This document shows positions 48,964-57,800 of a DNA stretch of 64,000 nucleotides, one piece after another. A program made the position numbers and the translations under genes. How positions within the stretch are numbered: position 1 is the first letter of the stretch; each line of letters opens with the position of its first letter. Source of the stretch: Paracyclopina nana. Taxonomy: Eukaryota; Arthropoda; Copepoda; Cyclopoida; Cyclopettidae. The DNA is taken from positions 5,456,001 to 5,520,000 of the forward strand of contig JAGUCH010000001.1 in assembly GCA_019096065.1 (NCBI GenBank), written 5' to 3'. The notes beneath the pieces are model-generated. The model was given only the letters and a program-made list of their open reading frames with translations. It was not told where the DNA came from and made no database searches.

Positions 48964-49843
48964 TTATTTCACGATTGCCCTCAGAAACTGGAACTCGTTT
49001 TGGCAAGTGTCGAACCATTGCGAATACTCTTCACAAGTTTTCACCAGCTCGAGATCGAAGCATTTCATACCCAGGTAGTCGAAGTAGGTCTTTTGTAAGG
49101 TTCGTGACAGATCAGAGTCGATAGACTCGAGGCAACCCTTGAATTGCTCAACACAGTCACATGTGTACATATCATGAAACAGAACATTCAAGTAACCATG
49201 CCTGTACGATAAGTAAGGAATGGTGAAATCGCATTGCTTCAAGACTCTGCAGCACTCATCTTCTTGGTTGTCTGCCTCGTTGTACCTAGGATGGTAAGCC
49301 GACCCAAATCTTGAACAGAACTTGGTTCCGGGGTAGCCTTTCATGTTATCGAGCTTTTCGCGAGCCCTGACTTCTTCAAACCTTCTTTCACCAGGCGCAT
49401 TCTTGCAAAGGTTCTTTTATGAATTCAACATAGAAAAATGAAGAGAATATCTGCTTACTGCTTTAGATCTAAATCTTGAGCATTCACGCCCGTACCATTG
49501 CACGTCAACCTTTTGGTCAAGATACTCCACAAGCCCATCATCACCGCTCATGCTATCTACCTAATTAAGAACCTCTTTAGGAAGCCTAAAATCTTGTAAA
49601 GCTACATTTTTTTACATCATATTTCAACATGCCGAGTTCCAAGCGTCCCCTCCTCGTCACTTTGCAGTCCTCCATTTTCCCATTATAGTTCATGAGCAGG
49701 TTGACGATGAGCTCACCATCACTCATCGTTACAATTTTGTTATTGCTTCCATGCCTCTGGACCCTGAGCAATCTTGGATTGCCTTCGTCTTCCGACTTGG
49801 CCAAAGACGAGAGTAGCAAAATTGAAATTAGCACGTACATCAT
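48964..49843 (-). CDS. Secreted group III phospholipase A2-like protein lacking the catalytic His-Asp pair
   Basis: Exons: 49616-49843, 49459-49560, 48964-49401, giving 255 residues. A signal peptide (about residues 1-17, hydrophobic core VLISILLLSSL) is followed by a region of about 110 residues without a named domain and then a group III PLA2-like domain. The fold is indicated by the Cys pattern: GTKFC, DECC, KQC, TCDC, FKGCL, GMKCF. The SYRHGYLN, NVLFHDMYTCDC and EQFKGCL segments line up with arthropod group III enzymes. In the active form the motif is CCRxHD; here residues 160-167 are CCRVLKQC, so His is Leu164 and Asp is Lys165. The Ca-loop Cys-Gly-x-Gly is also altered (CSRFG). I infer a non-enzymatic, possibly ligand-binding or antagonist role. 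No stop or frameshift breaks the gene. Confidence 0.85.
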
Positions 49844-50039
49844 GCTATTAGAGTTTTTCTTTTAAAGAAGATAAGATAAGGAAAGTTTCTCTAGCTACAT
49901 TAAGATAATGAACTTTGAACCTCAGGACACATCATCTAGACGAGCATTTTCCCAGAAAAAGGACTCAATTAATTCTGAAATAAAGCTGCCTAAGTGTTCA
50001 CATAGATATAGGAGTGAAAGGGTGATGATCCTTTGTCGC

Positions 50040-50045
50040 TTTATT
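50040..50045 (-). promoter_or_regulatory. Poly(A) signal of eIF3j
   Basis: AATAAA on the minus strand about 175 bases after the eIF3j stop codon. Confidence 0.55.
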
Positions 50046-50218
50046 AGCTGTTCTTTGGAAGAGGTGCTCCACAAAAATTATGTATGAATGCTCATATGGT
50101 AAATAAAGTTACATAATTCTTATAACAGGAAAGCTTCCCAAGCCAAAGCACAGAGTTTCTACTCGCAGACAACGATATATTGGTTGATTTACGCGTCACC
50201 CTAGAACCATATCACACA

Positions 50219-51119
50219 TTACATAAAATCATCCATATCGTCGTAACCATCGTTGCCACCTCCCCCAATGAAATCCTGCAAGAAAGATCAGTAAGGGCAT
50301 TGTGAATTTGCAGGAAAGAATGCTGTTACCATATTGTCTCTCTCAACTTTGACAGATGAACGTCCTTTAGCTCCAGGCTTTTTACTTTTTGCGGCCTTCT
50401 CTTCTTTAAGACGAGTTGAGTGCAAAGTTTCAACGTGAATTTTAATCTTCTTCAATGCAGGAGCAGGTTCTGAAATAAAAAGAGGTTGAGGTGAAGTTGA
50501 GCCAGCGAAATGAGAAGGTGGCGTTAACTTACGGTCCAAGCAAAGATCTTTGACAAGGCCTTCGATGAAATCATTGTAGTGGGTAGAGGTTGCGAAGAGT
50601 TGAACTTTGTCTACGATGGCTTTTGACAGTAGGTCAAAGTCTTCCTTTGAGTCTGGAATCATGGCATCAATGCTGCCTGCTTTCACGCCCAACATTTCAC
50701 GAGCGATCTGAAGGTTCTCGATCTCAGCTATCTTTTGTGCACGTAATTTTTCGGCTAGTTTGCCCTCAGGAGTACTGGCAGCTTGTTCAGCAGCCATGGC
50801 TTTGGCCTTCTCCTCGGCTTCCAAGGCCTTCAACGCCTCTTTTTCGGCGATGATTTCGTGCATTTTCTTCTTCTTTTTCCGTTGCACTGCTTTCACGTTT
50901 TCAGATCCTTCCGAGCCTTTGCTGTCTTCATCGTCAGACTCTTTGTCCCACGAGTCCTTCACGTCGTCGTCCTCGTCCTCGCCTTCCCATTTATCGCTTT
51001 TGATCGGTGCCACAGTGGCCTTGGGAGGTTCGAAATCATCCGCATCTAGGGGTGAAAGGAATGAGCACAAGGTGCGAAAAGACAAGAGCAAACGTCTTAC
51101 CCCAGTCCGCGTCCGACAT
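50219..51119 (-). CDS. eIF3j: Eukaryotic translation initiation factor 3 subunit J
   Basis: eIF3j is a loosely attached eIF3 subunit that binds the 40S decoding centre and helps mRNA recruitment and ribosome recycling. Exons: 51101-51119, 50533-51045, 50330-50469, 50219-50275, giving 242 residues (human 258). The start MSDADWDADDFEPP and the DKWEGEDEDDDVKDSWD box are family hallmarks. A long charged helix (KKKKKMHEIIAEKEALK) follows, then the conserved core KLAEKLRAQKIAEIENLQIA, SIDAMIPDSKEDF and YNDFIEGLVKDLCLD, a Lys-rich segment and the acidic C-terminus GYDDMDDFM, which ends in DDFM like the human protein. The first exon is only 19 coding bases. It stands head to head with RpL38. Confidence 0.96.
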
Positions 51120-51543
51120 TTTTAATGGCAAATAAAACGACGGATTACAGAATTAGAGCCAGTTTCCAAGTTTCTTCAGGAGTAGACACGAATGTCCCAG
51201 TCCCAAAAAAGGCTCTGCTGTTTGTGGACAGCGTGAAAAACAGAGTTTCCAGCCAAGCCAACTTTATATCACCTGTCACTGAGAGTTATTATCAACAAAA
51301 CATGATTGCAAATCATGAAAATGTATTTAAAATGTCATATTAAGAAAACTGAATGTTGCTCCAAAGTTTCTTTATTATGGAATTACATGACTAGAGACGT
51401 AAAGTAATTTGAAAAATCTATGTTGGCTGTTATAAAAAACTGGCAACTCTGTTTATGCTTTGTTGTTGACGCAGCTTCCTTTTCCCGTCCTTTTTGTAAA
51501 CAATTCCTTCTAGAGAAGTTGGGTATTGTTAATTCTTCGCAAA
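51120..51543. promoter_or_regulatory. Bidirectional promoter region of eIF3j and RpL38
   Basis: 424 bases separate the two ATGs. Near 51475 a polypyrimidine tract (CTTCCTTTTCCCGTCC) sits before the RpL38 ATG and looks like a 5' TOP start, the translational control element of ribosomal-protein mRNAs. A 72-codon plus-strand ORF at 51125-51343 has no recognisable features and is probably chance. Confidence 0.6.
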
Positions 51544-51877
51544 ATGCCCCGTGAAATCAAAGAGATCAAGGTAAGCGCACATAATTATTTTCCTCATGAG
51601 CACTCCCACCCATTTTTCCAGCCACATTTGCGTCCTCTTGAATGGAGCTTGACAGCTGGACTCGCAATCTAAATTTACTTTTACGTTACAGGACTTCCTT
51701 TTGAAGGCAAGGCGAAAGGATGCTAAGAGTGTTCAGATCAAGAAGAACACAGACTGCACCAAGTTCAAGGTGCGATGCTCCCGATTTCTGTACACCCTTG
51801 TCATCAAGGACAAGGAGAAGGCTGAGAAGTTGAAGCAATCTTTGCCTCCCGGCCTCCAAGTGAAGGAGCTCAAGTGA
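51544..51877 (+). CDS. RpL38: Ribosomal protein L38 (eL38)
   Basis: A small basic protein of the cytoplasmic 60S subunit. Exons 51544-51570 and 51692-51877 give 70 residues, the usual length of this family. The sequence [40 protein letters not shown] and [11 protein letters not shown] is strongly conserved. The intron falls after nine codons, as is common in ribosomal-protein genes. The poly(A) signal AATAAA is at 51897-51902, and the convergent BTB-PHD gene ends at 51941, leaving 63 bases between stops. Confidence 0.98.
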
Positions 51878-51940
51878 ATTTCTCAATTGCATCGAGAATA
51901 AATCATACGCTACTATGACTTCTTAGGCTGAGTATTTATT

Positions 51941-52889
51941 TCAAGTTAGAGGCAAGCATTCTCGGTCGAGCTGCTTGCACGAGAACGAATCGTCTATGTG
52001 CTTGAGCTTGGTGCAATACTTGTGGTACCAGCGATTGCAGTCGCAGCCGATCCACTCTGTGGTGGCAGGGAGATCACTCCCGGTGTTCTTGATGGGCGAC
52101 GTGATGACTGGGTCATAACATTGGCAAATGGCACACACCCACGTCTCCACATCTTCCAAGTCGTGAAATCCCGACGTTTCAGCGCTGGATGTGTCTAATG
52201 GGCCAGAGTTGTTCTTCTTTGATCTTTTCCTGCCACCGCGATGAGGTTGCTCAACCAATGCAGGAGCTGCTGAAAATATAATAACTTCAAGCACAGTTTA
52301 ATCAACGATTTCCAACTATGCTTACAGCTATTTAGCTTGGATTCGAGAGCTGGCAGGCCTGAGCTTTCTCGCTTTCGCTTTCTGCCTGACTTTTTCAGAC
52401 TGTCATTGTTACTAGAAAGACTGTTGGGCGTAGAAGGATTGGAAGGCGGCAAAGCTGTGGTCTTCTTGGCACCCGAGGAAATGACACTGACATCTTCAGC
52501 ATTGATGCACAAGACTTGGACTAAACTTTTGATATCCCACGTGTTGCTAGGAGTGATGTTCATTCTACCCTTGTAAATAAGGTCTAACAGAGCTGCCATG
52601 ACAGAAGACGACGTCTCGGGCACGGAGATGAACACTTCTTCGTCTTGTGACATGGCTTCGCAGAGTAGTGGGCTAGCCGCTGCCACTATCAATTTATGGG
52701 CTGCAACTTTTCCATCCACCTTGAAAGAAACATCACAATCTCAATAAATTTGGACTAACGAGAAATGTCAGCCTTAAAAGAACTCACGCAAATAAAAACG
52801 GCATCAGTCAAGTAACCTCCGTCCCGCCACTTGGCCATAGTCGCCATCATATGGGACTTGAATCCCATCCATTTAAATTCTTTCGTCAT
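51941..52889 (-). CDS. BTB-PHD protein of unknown function
   Basis: Exons: 52788-52889, 52326-52719, 51941-52269, giving 274 residues. The N-terminal half is a BTB/POZ domain: YLTDAVFICVDGKVAAHKLI, AAASPLLCEAM and ALLDLIYKGRMNI, the last two marking the core and the final helix pair. A basic linker (SGRKRKRE and RGGRKRSKK) looks like a nuclear signal. The C-terminus has a PHD-type C4HC3 finger: WVCAICQCYD, WIGCDCNRWYHKYC, then two more Cys (SFSC, REC). PHD fingers usually read histone H3 tails, so a chromatin-linked regulator is a reasonable inference. BTB plus a C-terminal PHD-like finger in so short a protein is uncommon, and I cannot name an ortholog. Confidence 0.88.
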
Positions 52890-53266
52890 AATGCTGAGTA
52901 TTAAAGTGAATGACACAGATTGCTCAGGTCCGTTCTAAATTCATCATGAAGGCGACGGTAGAAGCTGTCAAGAAAAAATCGGTCAACTATTTTCTCTGCT
53001 CACAATTGAGAGTTGTTATTGTTGTTTTACGTGCGAAAAGTTTCAGCTTTCCCAGATTTGGCTAAAGTAGACTCTTGCAGTTTTGGCACTTTTAGAAATA
53101 ATTTGGCATGTACGCCTGAAAATCCTCCAGCTTTGATGATGGCGTTTTTGTTTTTTGTTCGCCAAATCAGCCGGGCACAGCCAATTCAGCCGGGGAGCAG
53201 AACTCACCAAACAAAATCCTCCTGAGAGTCGTAAACGCTTTAGTCCATCATTATTACTAGTTCACC
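52890..53266. promoter_or_regulatory. Bidirectional promoter region of the BTB-PHD gene and CPSF6
   Basis: 377 bases between divergent ATGs. No TATA box recognised. Confidence 0.6.
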
Positions 53267-54751
53267 ATGGCGGACACCGGCGTTGATATCGATCTCTACG
53301 CAGACATGGAGTCCGAGTTTCCTGCCGAAGACTTCAATTCTGGGGCGGCCAACGATTCGCTCATTAAAAGCGAAGACGACAACGGAGATGCTAATGAGGC
53401 CGGTGGTGATGATCCCGGTAGCTCAGCTGACCTCTACGACGATGTCCTCACCAACATCAAGGATGATAAGCCGGCATTGGATAGATCCTCATCCTCGCTG
53501 ACTTCTCCGTCATCATCTCACCCGACCGGTGGAGCTCCATCCAGGCGGTATCAGTGTTACGTCGGAAATCTCACTTGGTGGACCACGGATGCCGACATCG
53601 CAGATGCCGTCCTCAGTGTCGGTGTCAGTGACTTCATTGAGGTCAAATTCTACGAAAACAGAGCCAACGGCCAGTCGAAAGGATTCTGCTGTGTCTCTCT
53701 CGCCTCTGAGGCGTCCATGAGAACCGTAATGGAGAAGTTGCCAAAGAAAGAGTTGCACGGGCAGGCCCCCGTTGTCACCTATGCAACTAAGCAGGCTCTG
53801 ACGCAGTTTGAGGCCCAGTCGAAGACGAGGCCGACTCCTCCACCAGGAGGTCAAACCTCTAGCATTGGAGGCCGTGGACCTCCCCCCATGGGAGGCTACA
53901 GAAGTGGGCCCAGGCCTCCAACTTCTGGATCCTCTTATGGAGGCCGCCCGCCGTTGATTTCTCAGCCTCCAAGGCCAACATCGGACTTGATGCGAGGCCC
54001 ACCTCCTGGCCATGGAATTCCGCCACCGGGAACGTTGCCACCTATGCGGTTACCCCCTCCACCAAATGTGGTCCCGCCACCTCCACACCTATTGACAGGG
54101 CCACCTCCGGGAGCTCCCCGACTAGGCATTCTGCCTCCCCATCACGGTCCAGCTCCTCATGTAAACCCCGCCTTTTTTCCTCCTGGGTCCGCAGCACCTG
54201 GATACCCACCTCCTGCTCACGGTCTCAGCGAAATCGAATTCGAGGAAATCATGGCCCGAAACCGAACTGTCTCCTCGTCAGCCATCAATCGAGCTGTTCA
54301 AGATGCGGCTAGCAATGACTACGGGTCGGCCATTGAAACCTTAGTTACGGCCATTTCTCTGATCAAACAATCTAAGGTTGCACATGATGACAGATGCCGC
54401 ATCTTGATCTCCTCACTTCAAGACACATTGCACGGTATAGAGAGCAAGAGCTATGGAGCCCGGAGAGAGCGTTCTCGTTCGAGGGACAGGCATAGGATGA
54501 GTGGTGGAAGTAGGAGGAGATCCTACAGTCGAGAAAGAGATTACAGAGACCACAGAGACCACCACCGTGACTACTACAGAGACCGTAGCCGTAGCCGTGA
54601 GCGGGACTATCGGCGCGAAGAAAAGTACTACGAAGAGCGATACAAAAGTCATCGGGAGCCCGAAGCAAGGGAGAGGCCATCTCGAGAAGATTTAGACCGT
54701 GGAGCTCCACGTGAACACAAGGATCGCGACAGAGAAAGGTCCAGACACTGA
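53267..54751 (+). CDS. CPSF6: Cleavage and polyadenylation specificity factor subunit 6 (CFIm68)
   Basis: CPSF6 partners CFIm25 in mammalian-type cleavage factor I, which sets poly(A) site choice, and shuttles via an SR-like tail. It is one uninterrupted frame of 494 residues. The N-terminus MADTGVDIDLYADMESEF and the later DLYDDVLTN box match CPSF6. The RRM (about 95-175) has RNP2 CYVGNLTWWTTD and RNP1 SKGFCCVSL, with FYENRANGQSKG between. A Pro/Gly-rich domain (about 190-330) follows, then a conserved helix pair (SEIEFEEIMARNRTVSSSAI, AVQDAASNDYGSAIETL) and an Arg-rich RS/RD/RE tail from about 400. The coding region has no intron although its neighbours have many. Confidence 0.97.
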   Translation: MADTGVDIDLYADMESEFPAEDFNSGAANDSLIKSEDDNGDANEAGGDDPGSSADLYDDVLTNIKDDKPALDRSSSSLTSPSSSHPTGGAPSRRYQCYVGNLTWWTTDADIADAVLSVGVSDFIEVKFYENRANGQSKGFCCVSLASEASMRTVMEKLPKKELHGQAPVVTYATKQALTQFEAQSKTRPTPPPGGQTSSIGGRGPPPMGGYRSGPRPPTSGSSYGGRPPLISQPPRPTSDLMRGPPPGHGIPPPGTLPPMRLPPPPNVVPPPPHLLTGPPPGAPRLGILPPHHGPAPHVNPAFFPPGSAAPGYPPPAHGLSEIEFEEIMARNRTVSSSAINRAVQDAASNDYGSAIETLVTAISLIKQSKVAHDDRCRILISSLQDTLHGIESKSYGARRERSRSRDRHRMSGGSRRRSYSRERDYRDHRDHHRDYYRDRSRSRERDYRREEKYYEERYKSHREPEARERPSREDLDRGAPREHKDRDRERSRH

Positions 54752-54899
54752 TCTGAAGATCTGTATTACTAATAGCTAGCTGCTTGTATAATTTACTCGA
54801 TTATTCAACTCCTACTCCCTTCGTTTCAGCCAATTACCACTGATAATAATCTTTTTTTGTCTGTGTACTGTTGAATACACCAGCAGGGATTTAAGTGCA

Positions 54900-57800
54900 C
54901 TAATGATGTTCCTCCTCTTTCTTAAGCGTGCAGTTTTCCTCGGGCTCGCGCACCATTGCAAGAAGAACCTCTAATTTCTTGATCTCTAATTCGAGGGCTT
55001 TCTTGGCGTCTTTGTTAACGAAGGCGGCCTTCACCTCTTTGGTTTGCTTCCTCAAATTTGGAGACAGCTTCAGGCATTGAATGATGCCCCTGCAGGTGCA
55101 TGAAGTGCTTTTTTGCTGCCAATCAGAGAGTAATTAGGAGCCCAAATTACCTGCTGTCTCCAACAATAAGAATTGGGTGATGTGCGTTGAATGAGACATG
55201 ATTCAACCGAGCCTTTTTACGGGGGACGACAGGCTGGGAGCAAATCGGATGATACTTGTCCACGTGTAGATCGAAAATGTGGACTTTTCCATCGACGGTG
55301 ACAGCAGCAAAGACTGTGCTGGAGTATGGGGCCCATGCAATGTCACCCACTTGGGAATTAAGGTCGAACATGAAGAGTGGCTTTCTAGAAATGTACAATT
55401 TGTTTGAACAGGGTCAAATCGATACATGATACCTTACGTAGAGTTATGATCCCATATTTTGATCATCCATTCAGCTGCACAAGTCAGAAATATTGAGGGC
55501 ACATAGGGATTCCAAGAAATGTTGTAAATTGGAGTGTTGTGTGCAGGATACGTCTGAAGAAACCTCGAGCTGTATTCTGTTGTGCACTTGTAAATAAGCC
55601 CTTCGTCAGTGCCAACCAGAAACATTGTATCATCATTGGGATTGAATGCTACGCACCTTCCACCATCTATATAGTCCGATATAGAGAAGAAAGCTTTCGA
55701 GTAGTTATCACTTTGCTAGAGCGGTTTTTACCTCTGAGATTGGTTTTAGTGTCCTCTTCTGAGAAATTGTGAAGAGTTTTGGAAAAGCTAATATTAAGCG
55801 TGTCAGTAAACCACAAGGCAGTTTTTACGATTGTCCAGTTGGTAACTCTTCCATCACCAGATACCGAATAAAAGTTCAAGTATCCGTCAAGATTGTCTTT
55901 TGCCCATTGAACTTGCCAAACAATATCTTGGTGCTTTCCATTCCTAGCAGTCGAGATATAAGAGGGCTTTTGTGGGTTCTTCTGTAGGTTATAAACAGCA
56001 ACGTTTCCATCTGCCAACCCAGCAGCAAGCATGTGCGGATGCGCTGGATGGATGTCTACGCAAATAACCCCACTCTGGGCCTGACACAAGTATTCAGGGT
56101 AAGAGGGGTTCTTCAGGGAAAACACACAGACGCACCCTTGTCCTCCAGAATCTTGGTCGTAAAAGTTATCTTCAATACAAAAAAGCTTAATGATAATCAA
56201 ACCTAAGAACTCCCACTTATTATCCTTACAAGAACCAAATGCAGCTGCAAATAAATCCTTATAGGCTGGGTTCCAGCAAAGGCTAGTGATCTCCATATTT
56301 TTTGCTTTTTCAAAAATAAATCTCCATAGGGGCAGCAAAGTTCCTTCTGTTTCGCGAAATTCGTCAGATGCATCCTCCCAATATTTGAAGTCTTGAGCTA
56401 TGTCGTTATAAGTGTTTTGGTTGACCATTCTCTCAAGGATTTTGGCTGCCTTTAGCAGCTTCTTGTTGACCTCAGCATTGATATCAACAGTTTTCGTTCC
56501 AAGGAGTCTCTTTATTGTTTGGTTGGATTCATCTTTCTTGCTACGAGCACGATCCTTCTCATCTTGGAGCTCTTTAGCATATTCGTAGCTGACGTAGGCA
56601 TCATAAATTACCCACTGGTTAACAGTATCCGCAAAATTAGACCTTGGCGGAGGCTCCGTTTGAATATCTTGATTCTAGAGTCCGAATATGGAATCAATTC
56701 AAAAATCATTCGTGGGTTCTTTTTACCTTCAAAGCATTGTTCATAGTTTGAGTCGCTCTTTCAACAAAAGAGAACTGGTTTTGCAATTTCTTCTCATTCG
56801 TCGAGGAAGTATCAGATGCTAGAGAATCTTTCCTGGTTTTTTCCGTTTTCCCCTAAAATGAGCACACAGAGAGTTGTTCCATTTCTCATCGAATAAATTT
56901 CAGCTATCTTACTTTGACTTCCTCAGCATCCACGTCAGGATCCTCATCGTCGTCTTCATCGTCATCAAGTCCTAAAAAGTGGATATGAATTAGCAGGAGA
57001 AAGTTCAGCGGAAATTAACAGATTGTTTAAAGGGCTTGGGACATTTTCTGGTCGTTGCAGACATCCCCCACTAAGTGTTTTTGCTCTTGCCGCCAAACTG
57101 ATTTTTGGCTTACCTAAAAATTACTGTAATTTATGGCCGATAATTTGTCTATCATGACTTATAAAAGTATGATTTTCAACTTATTTGCCAATCGAATAAG
57201 TTGGCCGTAACTGACACAAATTATTTTCAAATTATTATAATTTATGGAAATAATTTGGTGATAAATGAAATCATCACAAATTACAATAATTTGACCAATG
57301 GACAACTTACAAAACCAATTGCAATTGAATTTTTCAGTTGCTTATAAGGGATGGTTTTAAGGTGACCAATAATTTAACAATTGACCCCAATGAATTCAGC
57401 TGCCGAAATATTCAGCTGCCAAAATAATAAATAAATTCGCCAAACCAAAGGTGGATAAAACCAAAGTTAAAAAAACTGCCTACAAAGATAAAATCATTAA
57501 AAATCACTGCAATCCAACGTTCAAGATGCAAAAAGCTTGTCTCCTGAGATTCCTGGAGCAGAATACACTCAGGTGATTGTAATTTATTTGATAAAAAGCC
57601 TGCCTGTCACCCACTTGGCTTTGGATGATGCTTTGGTATGCTTAAAAAACCCGATTTTGGAAATAGTCAACTTCAATCCAATGGTTGGGTTTTCAAGTAA
57701 GAGGAGCGACCTAGCGATCGGCATGAAAGTTCAGTGTTTGGTGACCAACCCTATCCAATCCAAGGCGCCATTCGTATCGTCTCCTATGAAGTTTCCATTT

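Noticed and set aside
51125-51343. 72-codon ORF in the eIF3j-RpL38 promoter
   Set aside because: No domain, signal or recognisable homology, and it starts 6 bases from the eIF3j ATG in the opposite direction. Probably chance.
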